A DNA stretch of 64,000 bases from Fibrobacter succinogenes. Lineage in GTDB: Bacteria; Fibrobacterota; Fibrobacteria; Fibrobacterales; Fibrobacteraceae. Under the pieces are notes generated by a model. That model was not told where the DNA came from and made no database searches. It worked only from the letters and a program-made list of their open reading frames with translations. Both the position numbers and the translations under genes were made by a program. Location: the NCBI GenBank assembly GCA_902762305.1, contig CACWNW010000011.1:62001-126000 (forward strand), given 5' to 3'. Numbering within the stretch: the first letter of the stretch is position 1; every line of letters begins with the position of its first letter. Below, piece after piece: positions 17,939 through 26,196 of this stretch.

Positions 17939-18726
17939 TCGGCCTCCTTCGGGAAGGCGACGGGTATGGTAACGAGCCTCGGTGCGGTTTTCCCTTCGGC
18001 AACCTTCATCACGTCCTTCAATACGGTACGCATCGCGAGGTCATCGGAAACGTTCTTCCAGGAATATCCGCCATCGGCGGTACGGGCCAGCCAGAGCACG
18101 TCGTTGCCGTCGTTGCTCACGAAAATCGATGCCACAGCACCGTAGCGCAGGTAGGTTCCCGGCACGCTGCGGGTATCCACCTGCAAGAATCCCTTCCACA
18201 CCTCGGTCGTGTAACCCAGCCGGATGCGGTCATAGAAAATTTCGAGAGTGCGGTTCAACGCGTCGTCGGCCTCGATGACGCCCTTGTGGAGCTGGTCGGC
18301 AATTTCCTGCACGCTCTTTACGGTCTCCTCGTTCCTGTAGGGGAAGTCCGACTCGAAAACGGGCACCAGAGAATCGATGACCTTCGCAAACGACTCGTTG
18401 TACTTCGCCTTGCGGCCCTCGTACCAGCGGATGGTCCCCATCGTCTTCTGGCGCGCATCGGAAATGTGGCCGAGTTCAGCCTTCAGGGAATCGATCTCGG
18501 CCTTGAGCGACTTGTTCTGCGAAGCGAGTGCCTGGACCTTCTTGCGCCCGACCTCGACAAATTCGGCATGCCGCTTCTTTTCGGCATCGTGCATGCTCTT
18601 TTCGCGTGAAGTTTCCGCCTCGACCGCCTTTATCTGGCGACGGACACTTTCTACCGTCTCTTGCGCACCGCAAAGGACGGCGGCAAGCCCGATACATACA
18701 AGTAAATTCATGAAGGAAAATTTCAT
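17935..18726 (-). CDS. DUF3450 family protein, first gene of TonB2-type operon
   Basis: A 263-aa exported protein with a signal peptide (MKFSFMNLLVCIGLAAVLCG) and a long coiled coil (about residues 25-95). The globular part matches the DUF3450 family (TMGTIRWYEGRKAKYNESF, FYDRIRLGYTTEVWKG, VLWLARTADGGYSW). DUF3450 genes usually open TonB2 clusters in Vibrio and relatives, and their exact role is unknown. I chose the ATG at 18726 because it begins the signal peptide; upstream codons belong to a hairpin-containing leader. The stop is coupled to the TtpC-like start. Confidence 0.88.
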   Translation of the reverse strand: MKFSFMNLLVCIGLAAVLCGAQETVESVRRQIKAVEAETSREKSMHDAEKKRHAEFVEVGRKKVQALASQNKSLKAEIDSLKAELGHISDARQKTMGTIRWYEGRKAKYNESFAKVIDSLVPVFESDFPYRNEETVKSVQEIADQLHKGVIEADDALNRTLEIFYDRIRLGYTTEVWKGFLQVDTRSVPGTYLRYGAVASIFVSNDGNDVLWLARTADGGYSWKNVSDDLAMRTVLKDVMKVAEGKTAPRLVTIPVAFPKEAE

Positions 18727-18743
18727 AGGTGAAAAATACAAAG

Positions 18744-18772
18744 AACCGCTGCATAAAAACAGCGGTTTTTCA
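18744..18772 (-). terminator. Hairpin between ankyrin gene and TonB operon
   Basis: Stem AACCGCTG / CAGCGGTT with an 8-nt loop at 18744-18767. It lies between the stop of the ankyrin gene (18854) and the DUF3450 start (18726). The T tract is better on the plus strand than on the minus strand, so efficiency toward the operon is uncertain. Confidence 0.6.
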
Positions 18773-18853
18773 AAAAAAAGCATTTATTAAAAGACTTTTG
18801 TCACAAGTCAACAGCCATTATTGGAGGCAATCAACCGTGACAAATCTGCAAAA

Positions 18854-19627
18854 TTACTTCTTGGAGTCCTTGAAGTACTGCTGAGTGTTCTTGGCGCCGG
18901 CCTTCTTCAGGGCCTTGATCAGGCGGGTGTAGCCTTCGTTGGTTGCCCAGTCGAGCACGGAGTAGCCCTGGTCACACTTGGCGTTCACGTCGACACCCTT
19001 TTCGATGAGGAACATCATGGCATCGTAGTTACCGTTCTTCACAGTCCAGTGAATCGGGAGGTAGCCATCCGGGCCGCGGTTGGCGAGCGGAGCGCCAGCA
19101 TCGGCGAGCACCTGGAGCATGTCGACCTTGCCGGTCTTGGCTGCGATAAGCACTGCGGTACCGAGAGATGCCGGATCGGCACCTTCCTTCTTGAGCTGGT
19201 CGATAAGGAGCTTCACCACGTCGGCGTTACCCATCATCACGGCGTTGTCGAGTACGGCTTCACCGTTGCTGTTCTTGACGTTGGCCTTCGCACCGTTATT
19301 GAAGAGGTAGTTCAGCACCATCATGTTGCCCTTGTTCGCGGCAATAGCGACAGCGTTGTTGCCGTTATCGGCAGCGGCATCAATTTCGAAAGAGGCCTTC
19401 AGGAACACCGTCATCATGAGGGTGTCGCTGTTGAAGGCATAATTAATGAAGTTATTAGCGTTAAGAGCAATGTGCTTGTTCTCAAGAGCCTTACGAACTG
19501 CCTGAGGATCGTTTTTCTCAAGGAACTTCTGCACAGAGACAGGATCCTTGAAGTTGACATCATCGCTACAGGCGACGAGAGATAAGGCGAGACCGAGGCC
19601 ACAAATTCCAAGAAGTGATTTCTTCAT
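18854..19627 (-). CDS. Ankyrin-repeat lipoprotein
   Basis: A 257-aa lipoprotein (MKKSLLGICGLGLALSLVAC) with about five ankyrin repeats after residue 80. Examples are GNNAVAIAANKGNMMVLNYL, NGEAVLDNAVMMGNADVVKL and DGYLPIHWTVKNGNYDAMMF. Ankyrin repeats bind proteins; the partner is unknown. It is monocistronic by appearance, with a well-placed ribosome site (GGAG) before the ATG. AT-rich DNA of about 140 bp separates it from the transglycosylase gene. Confidence 0.88.
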   Translation of the reverse strand: MKKSLLGICGLGLALSLVACSDDVNFKDPVSVQKFLEKNDPQAVRKALENKHIALNANNFINYAFNSDTLMMTVFLKASFEIDAAADNGNNAVAIAANKGNMMVLNYLFNNGAKANVKNSNGEAVLDNAVMMGNADVVKLLIDQLKKEGADPASLGTAVLIAAKTGKVDMLQVLADAGAPLANRGPDGYLPIHWTVKNGNYDAMMFLIEKGVDVNAKCDQGYSVLDWATNEGYTRLIKALKKAGAKNTQQYFKDSKK

Positions 19628-19767
19628 TTTTTACTCCAAAAATTGATTTTTTTGTCCTTATGCCACTAAAATTACACTTTTTTTCACAAATTTATCCACA
19701 TGAAAACAAATTTTTTTCAAAAAACTTTATTTTATGCCCAAGAGTAAAGAAATATTTTCGTTATTCC

Positions 19768-22068
19768 CTAGGGCTTCTTGATTTTCAGTTTGTCGCCGGC
19801 CTTAATCTTCGTATCCGTGAGGTTATTCCACTTCATGATCTCTTCCTTGGTCGTCTTGTAGGACTTCGCGAGATCGTAGAGGGAATCGCCCTGCTTCACC
19901 GTGTACGTGATGAACTCGCCGGACTTTGCGGGAGTCGCGGCACTGGCACCCGTCGCCGACTTAGCCACAGAACCACCGCGAACAATGAGCGTATCGCCCG
20001 GATGGATATTCGCATTGGAAAGGTTGTTCCACTTCATCAGGTCTTCGACCGTGCACGAGAACTTCCTCGAGATGTAGTACAGGTTGTCACCCGATTCCAC
20101 CACGTAGGTATTGCCTTTCAAGGCCGTCTTCTTCTCGTCCTTCTTGGGTTCAGGCTTCTTCGCAGCGGCGTTCTTGCCCGCGTTCTTGTCCGAAGACACA
20201 TACTTTGGCTTTTTCGGCGGGACGTAAGCGGGAATCACCAGCGAATCGCCCACGGAGAGGCGCTTTACAAACCCTCCATTCGCCTGCATCAGGAGCGCAG
20301 CAGGAATTTCGAGCGCTTCTGCGATATTCGCGTAGGTATCGCCCGGACCGACCACATAGCGTTCACCCTTCTTGAGCGCAATCTTCCTCGACTCACCCGC
20401 GGGCCTAAGCTCGGGCTTCGAGACGAAAATCGTATCCCCGGGCTTCACGACGGCCTTCGCATCCATCTGGTTCCAGGTGCGCAGAGATTCCTGCGAAACG
20501 CCGAACTGGCGCGCAATGGATGCGAGGTTGTCCCCCAGTTCCACCACGTAGGTGCGGACCTTGAGCGGCTTCTTGCCCGAAGACTTGCGGGGCGTCACCT
20601 TGATAGGAATAAGCAGCGTCTTGCCCGGACGCAGGCGATCGTTCTTCAGGTCGTTCGCCTGGCGGAGTTCGGAGACCGTAATGCCGTACTGCTTGGCAAT
20701 CGCCCCCAGGTTTTCACCCTTCTTGACCCTGTGGTGGTGCCAGCTCGAGAAGTTGTTCTTCTGCATCCTGTCGTAGCCTTCGACAAAGGCAGTGCGGGTG
20801 CCGACCGGGAGCCTGAGCAGGTAGGAATCCGTATTCGGGGGCGTACACCACATCACAAGTTCCATGTTCAGGGCGCGCAAGGTATCCTCGGAAACCTTCA
20901 AAAGCTTAGCGACTTCTTCAAGCGAGAAAGAGTCAAAAACGGTAACCGTATCGAACTGCGGGCGAACTGTCTGCTGCACATTCAAGTCGTACTGGTCGGG
21001 GTAATGCCCGATGACCATCGCGGCAAGGATTCTCGGCACATAGTGCATCGTCTCTTTCGGGAGTTCCAGATCCCAGTAAGAAACAGCCTGGGTGGTGTCG
21101 TGGGTGGAATCGGCCTTCCATTCGCGGATTTCGCGACGGATACGGCCTTCACCGCAGTTGTAGGCGGCCATCGCCAAGAGCCAGTCGCCAAACTCGCTGT
21201 ACAGGTAAGAAAGGTAGTTGAGCGCGGCCTCGGTCGCAAGTTCGGGATTACGGCGCATGTCGACCCAGTAGTCGACGCTCAGGCCGTAGCGCTTGCCCGT
21301 TTCGGGAATGAACTGCCAGAGTCCCGAAGCCTTCGCGCGGCTGTACGCCTTCACCTTGAATCCGGATTCCACCAAGGAAAGGAATATAAGGTCGCGCGGC
21401 ATGTTGTGCTCGGCGAGCTTCGCGTAGACCATCGAATCGTAGGCGGTCTTGCGGCTGAGGGAGCCTTCCGTAAAGCTCTTCGCCTTCGTCGTGAGGTAGA
21501 AAACCTCCTGCATCACGCGTTCGTTGAACTTGATGGGGAGCGTAAAATCGTTGATGTCGAGAGAATCGAGCTGGTCCTCGATAGAAATAAGCGCGGCACT
21601 GTCGGCAAGCACGCTTTCGTCCTGGAAAATGCCATCCAAGGGGCCCTCGTCCGGTGCAATCACCTCGTTCGGGTAAACTTCATCGAGCGCCCGCACCAAA
21701 AGCACGGACATCTTGAGCCTGTAGAGGGAATCCTCCTTCGAGCTCACGTTGGCATAGGTAGAATCGTAATGTTCGGTAACGAGAGTACGGAGCGACCTCT
21801 GGAGGTAGCGCCTCGCCAGGTTCCATTCCTGGTTATCCATCGCCTGCAAGGCATACTGGTAATTTTCCCACGAGGGGCGGATGGAGAGGGAATCGGAAAC
21901 CTTGAACCTCAAGGACCATTCGGCAAAAGACACCGTATCGCTCACAGGCGGTTCAACCACCTGCACATCGGCAAGGCCGGACGCTGCCTGCTTGGGGGCA
22001 CAGGCCAGCAGCGCGGATGACGCCAGGACGGCTAAGAAATAGCCAACAAGCCTAAGCCTGCGGATCAC
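19768..22068 (-). CDS. MltD-like membrane-bound lytic transglycosylase with five LysM domains
   Basis: A 766-aa lipoprotein (lipobox near SALLAC at about residue 23). It has an SLT-type lytic transglycosylase domain (about residues 210-350) with catalytic Glu234 in SLVESGFKVKAYSRAKASG, GLWQFIPETGK and AAYNCGEGRI. Lytic transglycosylases cleave the MurNAc-GlcNAc bond in peptidoglycan. Five LysM domains follow (about 450-766), each opening with a YxVxxGD motif such as YVVELGDN, YVVESGDN and YTVKQGDS. Five is more than the one to three of most MltD proteins. It starts with GTG overlapping the stop of a small upstream gene (GTGA). Confidence 0.92.
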   Translation of the reverse strand: MIRRLRLVGYFLAVLASSALLACAPKQAASGLADVQVVEPPVSDTVSFAEWSLRFKVSDSLSIRPSWENYQYALQAMDNQEWNLARRYLQRSLRTLVTEHYDSTYANVSSKEDSLYRLKMSVLLVRALDEVYPNEVIAPDEGPLDGIFQDESVLADSAALISIEDQLDSLDINDFTLPIKFNERVMQEVFYLTTKAKSFTEGSLSRKTAYDSMVYAKLAEHNMPRDLIFLSLVESGFKVKAYSRAKASGLWQFIPETGKRYGLSVDYWVDMRRNPELATEAALNYLSYLYSEFGDWLLAMAAYNCGEGRIRREIREWKADSTHDTTQAVSYWDLELPKETMHYVPRILAAMVIGHYPDQYDLNVQQTVRPQFDTVTVFDSFSLEEVAKLLKVSEDTLRALNMELVMWCTPPNTDSYLLRLPVGTRTAFVEGYDRMQKNNFSSWHHHRVKKGENLGAIAKQYGITVSELRQANDLKNDRLRPGKTLLIPIKVTPRKSSGKKPLKVRTYVVELGDNLASIARQFGVSQESLRTWNQMDAKAVVKPGDTIFVSKPELRPAGESRKIALKKGERYVVGPGDTYANIAEALEIPAALLMQANGGFVKRLSVGDSLVIPAYVPPKKPKYVSSDKNAGKNAAAKKPEPKKDEKKTALKGNTYVVESGDNLYYISRKFSCTVEDLMKWNNLSNANIHPGDTLIVRGGSVAKSATGASAATPAKSGEFITYTVKQGDSLYDLAKSYKTTKEEIMKWNNLTDTKIKAGDKLKIKKP

Positions 22069-22265
22069 TGGTCGAAATCCAAGTCTTCGGCGTAATCCGA
22101 CCAGATCTGGTCGCGCTTGAAAGAAGGGTGATCGAAGTCAACTTCTTCGTCAACTTCTTCCTCTTCCTCAATTTCCTCCTCTTCCTCTTCGTTAGAAAAG
22201 GGCATAGGGGCATCGAAACCATCACCTTTGGGGCGGCGTCCACAATGATAGGCGAATTGCAACAT
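22065..22265 (-). CDS. Small acidic protein coupled to the transglycosylase gene
   Basis: A 66-aa protein starting MLQFAYHCGRR and dominated by a run of Glu residues (EEEEEEIEEEEEVDEEV), ending YAEDLDFDQ. AGAGGT precedes the ATG at 22265. Its TGA overlaps the GTG of the transglycosylase gene, which argues that it is translated. No known family. The acidic tract is at one DNA-level repeat of TCC/TTC triplets and may vary in length between strains. Confidence 0.6.
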   Translation of the reverse strand: MLQFAYHCGRRPKGDGFDAPMPFSNEEEEEEIEEEEEVDEEVDFDHPSFKRDQIWSDYAEDLDFDQ

Positions 22266-22278
22266 AATACCTCTTATC

Positions 22279-22428
22279 TCAATGTAACACCCGTTCCATT
22301 CCATACAAGATAACCCCGCACATGACCAGGGCGGCAACCATCTGGAGGACGATAATCACGCGGTTCACGCGATACGCCTTCTGCGCCTTCCTGTGCCAGG
22401 AGGGGATACTCTGTTTGTCTTTGAACAC
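22279..22428 (-). CDS. Possible small single-pass membrane protein
   Basis: A 49-aa reading frame starting with GTG. It has a basic N-terminus (KDKQSIPSWHRKAQKAYR) and one hydrophobic helix (VIIVLQMVAALVMCGVILYG), ending MERVLH. An in-frame GTG nine bases upstream (22437) is an alternative start. Neither has a convincing ribosome site. The stop lies 13 bp before the acidic small gene, so the three form a likely operon with the transglycosylase gene. Confidence 0.45.
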   Translation of the reverse strand: MFKDKQSIPSWHRKAQKAYRVNRVIIVLQMVAALVMCGVILYGMERVLH

Positions 22429-22509
22429 GGGACTCACGGAGGCAAATATATACATAATCTTTAAAATGGAAATAGGGAAAACGAAAAAAAGTTAAATTTT
22501 TTACGGATT

Positions 22510-24636
22510 ATGAAGAAAATCCTCTTCACACTGCTTATTTTGGCCTCAATCCTCCCTGCCCAGATAGGTCCCGGCAGGAACACGGAGGGCGTACACGTAC
22601 CCGCGGCGGGTACGCTCGAGCAGGGTTTCCTCCTGATTTCGGGTAGCTACGAGACGGTAAGTGACGGGCATGCGCTCGCAATGGACGGCTACAAGGTGCT
22701 CGGAACCGACTCCACCTACGCCCTCGACAACAACACGCCCTCTTCTGGCGGCGCTTTCGCATTTGGAATCGGCATCACAGACAACATCGAATTCGGCGCG
22801 CGCCTGCCCATCTACTACGAAGGCGAAATAAACGGGACCGACCTCGGCGGTTTCGGCATGGGCGACCTGCAGGCCTACCTCAAGTACTCCTACCCCATCC
22901 CGTCGGCACCGGTAAACCTCGGGATCCTCGCCGAAACGAGCGCCCCCACGGGTACACGGAGCATCGGGTTCCGCCCCAGGCACCAGTGGTTCGTGTACGA
23001 AGAAGAAGACTCCTACGCATTCACGGCGGGCAAATGGACGCTCTTCTTCGCGGGCCTCATTTCCGTAAACATCGGGGACATCGCCCACTGGAACACCTAC
23101 CTGGGCTACCTCCACGTGATGGAAGCAGACAATCACACGCTGCTCTGGGGTTCGGGATTCGAATTGTTCCCCAAGAGGACCGTCTCGGGAATCATCGAAG
23201 TCTCCGCAGAAACGGGCCTCCTCAGGGACGACGCTCTCAGCTCCCTCCGGAACGACGTCTTGCGCTTGACTCCGGCCGTCAAGATCCACCTGCCCAACGA
23301 GCTCAACCTCATGCTCGGGATGGACATCGGAATCGACTTCGTGCGCAAGCCGACGCTCGGGAACAGCATCGAAATGCACCGGAGGAGCGGCGACCGCAAC
23401 CTCGAATACAACGTGCGCGGGACTCCCGAATACTCGCTGGTTCTCGCCATCACGAAGACCCTCGACTTCAGCCGCAAGGACAGCGACAACGACGGCGTAA
23501 TCGACAAGGAAGACCTTTGCCCCAACACCGAACTCGGGGTCGCGGTCAACAGCAGGGGCTGCCCTGTGGACCTCGACCAGGACGGAATCTTCAACATCAT
23601 GGACGACTGCCCGGGAACCCCGCGCGGAATCGCCGTCGACTACAAGGGCTGCCCCATCGATTCCGACGGCGACAGCATACCCGACTACGTGGACAAGTGT
23701 CCCAACACCCCGAAAGGAACGGCAGTCGACGACGACGGATGCATACTCGACAGCGATGGCGACGGAGTGGACGACAAGCGCGACAAGTGCCCGAACTCCC
23801 TTTCGAGAGACAAGGTGGACGAATTCGGATGCCCCCTCGACGACGACCATGACGGCGTGCTCAACGACAACGATTCGTGCCCCGAGACCCCGCGCGGCTA
23901 CCCCGTCGATATCCACGGTTGCCCGCTGGACTTCGACCACGACGGCGTCCCGAACGAAATCGACATGTGCCCGAACAGCCACGAAGGCGAAATGGTCGAC
24001 GACGACGGATGCCCCGCCGACTACGACAAGGACGGTGTCCCCGACAGCAGGGACCAATGCCTCGAGACTCCTCCCGGATTCCCGGTCGACATGAACGGAT
24101 GCCCGAGCGACCACGACCACGACAACGTACCCGACGCGCTGGACAAGTGCCCGAACACGCCCGCCAAGGCCGCAGTCGACTCCATCGGATGCCCCATCGA
24201 CAGCGACGGCGACGGGATTCTCGACTACCTCGACAAATGTCCCGGAACGTTCAAGAACATCATCGTCGGCAGCAACGGCTGCCCCCTGAAACCGAAGAAC
24301 AACCTGAACATGCTGGCCGCCCGCATCAAGTTCAAGAACAATTCCGATGTCCTCCTGAATTCGAGCTACACGGCGCTGAACGACGTCATCTACCTCATGC
24401 GCAAGCACGTGTTCTTCCTCGAAGTGCAGTGCAGCAACGTGAACGGGCAGGAGGCCTCCGAAAAGCAGGCCCAGGCAATCGCCAACTACATCATCGACAA
24501 GGGAATCGACATGAGCCGCATCAAGGCCCAAGGCTACGGCACGAAGCTCCCGCAGGGCGAAGAATACCGCCTGTGGAACTCGAGCGGCATTAGGCTCATT
24601 CCCTATGTAGAAACAACCGTCGAAGAACAAGAATGA
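22510..24636 (+). CDS. OmpA-family outer-membrane protein with nine TSP3 calcium repeats
   Basis: A 708-aa outer-membrane protein. A signal peptide (residues 1-18) is followed by a beta-barrel-like region (about 20-315). Nine thrombospondin type-3 repeats follow (about 320-590, pattern DxDxDGVxDxxDxCPxTPxGxxVDxxGCP), which bind calcium and act as a rigid stalk. The C-terminal OmpA-like domain (about 594-708) normally anchors to peptidoglycan, but here the Asp and Arg that bind diaminopimelate appear to be lost (EVQCSNVNGQ and EKQAQAIANY). The stop overlaps the NUDIX start (ATGA). Confidence 0.9.
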   Translation: MKKILFTLLILASILPAQIGPGRNTEGVHVPAAGTLEQGFLLISGSYETVSDGHALAMDGYKVLGTDSTYALDNNTPSSGGAFAFGIGITDNIEFGARLPIYYEGEINGTDLGGFGMGDLQAYLKYSYPIPSAPVNLGILAETSAPTGTRSIGFRPRHQWFVYEEEDSYAFTAGKWTLFFAGLISVNIGDIAHWNTYLGYLHVMEADNHTLLWGSGFELFPKRTVSGIIEVSAETGLLRDDALSSLRNDVLRLTPAVKIHLPNELNLMLGMDIGIDFVRKPTLGNSIEMHRRSGDRNLEYNVRGTPEYSLVLAITKTLDFSRKDSDNDGVIDKEDLCPNTELGVAVNSRGCPVDLDQDGIFNIMDDCPGTPRGIAVDYKGCPIDSDGDSIPDYVDKCPNTPKGTAVDDDGCILDSDGDGVDDKRDKCPNSLSRDKVDEFGCPLDDDHDGVLNDNDSCPETPRGYPVDIHGCPLDFDHDGVPNEIDMCPNSHEGEMVDDDGCPADYDKDGVPDSRDQCLETPPGFPVDMNGCPSDHDHDNVPDALDKCPNTPAKAAVDSIGCPIDSDGDGILDYLDKCPGTFKNIIVGSNGCPLKPKNNLNMLAARIKFKNNSDVLLNSSYTALNDVIYLMRKHVFFLEVQCSNVNGQEASEKQAQAIANYIIDKGIDMSRIKAQGYGTKLPQGEEYRLWNSSGIRLIPYVETTVEEQE

Positions 24637-25121
24637 TAAACACGACCCTCTGCTACATCGAGCAAGACGGCAAGTACCTCCTGCTCCACCGCGTCAAGAA
24701 GAAGAACGACATCAACAAGGACAAGTGGATTGGCATCGGCGGCAAGTTCGAAGAAAAGGAATCACCCGAAGATTGCATCCGCCGCGAAGTGATGGAAGAG
24801 ACGGGCCTTACGCTTGTGCACCCGAAATACCGCGGGATAGTCACCTTCATCAGCGACGGCATGCAGGAAACAGAATTCATGCACCTGTTCACCGCGACGG
24901 ATTTCGCCGGCGAAATCAAGGAATGCGACGAAGGGACGCTGGAATGGGTCCCGAAAGAAGATGTGGTGCGACTTCCCCACTGGGACGGCGACCTCATATT
25001 CCTCGCCCTGCTGGAACGCGGCGAGCCGTTCTTCTCACTGAAGCTTACATATGTCGGGAGTACGCTCACCGAGGCCCTGCTGAACGAAAAGCCGGTCAAG
25101 GTCAGCGACTTCGTGAAATAG
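24633..25121 (+). CDS. NUDIX hydrolase, MutT/8-oxo-dGTPase-like
   Basis: A 162-aa NUDIX protein with a complete Nudix box (GGKFEEKESPEDCIRREVMEE, with TGL following; about residues 33-55). The length and the LLHRVKKKNDINKDKWIG opening resemble MutT/MTH1-type 8-oxo-dGTP diphosphatases, which clean oxidised nucleotides from the pool. The exact substrate cannot be told from sequence. It is translationally coupled to the OmpA-like gene, but a functional link is not obvious. The repeat-rich gap follows. Confidence 0.88.
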   Translation: MINTTLCYIEQDGKYLLLHRVKKKNDINKDKWIGIGGKFEEKESPEDCIRREVMEETGLTLVHPKYRGIVTFISDGMQETEFMHLFTATDFAGEIKECDEGTLEWVPKEDVVRLPHWDGDLIFLALLERGEPFFSLKLTYVGSTLTEALLNEKPVKVSDFVK

Positions 25122-25143
25122 AGTTTCAGCAAGCCGCGATGAT

Positions 25144-25260
25144 GTCGCGGGAAAGTGCCGCGAGCAGGTTACAGGATGCACGTGGGCCGCGGGAAAGTGC
25201 CGCGCGAGACTGCCGCGGGAAAGTGCCGCGCAAGACTGCCGTTGGAAGGTGCCGCGGGCA
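25144..25260. repeat. Tandem 26-bp GC-rich hairpin repeats
   Basis: The unit CCGCGGGAAAGTGCCGCGC plus RAGACTG occurs twice in tandem (25187-25212 and 25213-25238). Partial copies lie at 25144-25163 and 25239-25260. Each core folds as CGCGG / CCGCG. A further hairpin CCGCGA / TCGCGG precedes the array near 25136. Function unknown. Confidence 0.8.
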
Positions 25261-25285
25261 TATTTCGAGTGTGATTTCGCGTTTT

Positions 25286-25516
25286 TGGCGGACCAAAGTG
25301 CGCATTTCGGCGATTTAGTCAGCCACTTTGTTAGTTTGTATATAATAAACTAGGCCAACGCGGCAGACCAGATTCGCATTTTCGCCGAAATGGTCTGCCA
25401 AAGAACCCCCACGGAAGCCCCAGCCAACGCAAAGCCCCTAAAAAACGCAGCGTTTCTATTTAGTTTGTACAAAATTTGGCAGACCAAAAATCAATTTTTG
25501 GTACTTTGGTCCGCCA
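25286..25516. repeat. Cluster A of three 40-bp palindromic elements
   Basis: Elements at 25286-25325, 25361-25400 and 25477-25516 are each exactly 40 bp, with ends of the form YGGCNGACCA...TNGTCNGCCA and different interiors. Spacers are 35 and 76 bp, and the motif TTAGTTTGT occurs in both. The same type of cluster lies at 47222-47473 in inverted order. The 498-bp gap 25122-25619 holds no convincing gene. Confidence 0.85.
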
Positions 25517-25619
25517 CTTTCCCAAAAAACAGCAAGAAAAGCGGCCATCTTGCCAGCAAGTCGCCGCTACATGCTAAAAACGAACTTCCGGCAGCTGTCC
25601 ACAACAGGGAAAATTTCCG

Positions 25620-26144
25620 CTACCATTTCGCGAGTGCGTTCGCGATAATCAAGTCCTGCAACTTCTCGATGGCGCGCGCCTGGCCGTGGCGGTCTTCCGC
25701 CTCGTTCTTCTGCACGTCGTAAACACCTTCTGCAGAAAGCGACTTGTTCTCGTAAATGATACGTTCCTTCACGTTGTCATAGAACTTCACGGTCACGCGG
25801 ATTGTCACGCGGTATGTTTCCACATCGCTATTGCTGTTGTAGTTTTCGGGCTTGTTCGTGTAACTGAGGAGCGTTATCTGGAAATCGGCATTCGCGTCTT
25901 CGTTCACGAGCCGCACGCCGCCCGCATTCTTCTTGAACATCTCGACAACCGCCGTATGGATGTTGTTGGCCAGCACCGGATCGAGCGTCTTGTCTTCGAC
26001 TTCATGGATTTGCACCGTCTTGATGTGGCTCGGGAGCGTACTCGCCGTAAAACTGTAGCAACCCGTCAATACGCCCGCGACAACGAGCACGGCACAAGCA
26101 ACAAGGAACTTCGCAAAAGCCATTTTCCGAAACATTTCAATCAT
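25620..26144 (-). CDS. lptE: LptE-like LPS-assembly lipoprotein
   Basis: A 174-aa lipoprotein with lipobox VLTGC (acylated Cys at about residue 29). It matches the LptE/RlpB plan: CYSFTASTLPSHIKTVQI, then an amphipathic helix, then beta strands with VRLVNEDANADFQITLLSYTN, and DVETYRVTIRVTVKFYD before a C-terminal helix. LptE plugs the LptD barrel that places lipopolysaccharide in the outer leaflet. MIEM and MAF offer alternative starts; I kept the longest. It is divergent from the kinase-like operon, with 52 bp between. The call rests on fold pattern and size. Confidence 0.72.
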   Translation of the reverse strand: MIEMFRKMAFAKFLVACAVLVVAGVLTGCYSFTASTLPSHIKTVQIHEVEDKTLDPVLANNIHTAVVEMFKKNAGGVRLVNEDANADFQITLLSYTNKPENYNSNSDVETYRVTIRVTVKFYDNVKERIIYENKSLSAEGVYDVQKNEAEDRHGQARAIEKLQDLIIANALAKW

Positions 26145-26196
26145 GTTGTAAATGTAGTTTTATTTTTTATATTGTATAAAAAAGGACACCGCAAGA

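Noticed and set aside
19615-22020. 801-aa plus-strand ORF opposite the lytic transglycosylase
   Set aside because: Shadow of a recognisable SLT/LysM protein; no family features.
25286-25516. CRISPR array
   Set aside because: Repeat units are not identical, interiors vary, only three units occur and no cas genes are present.
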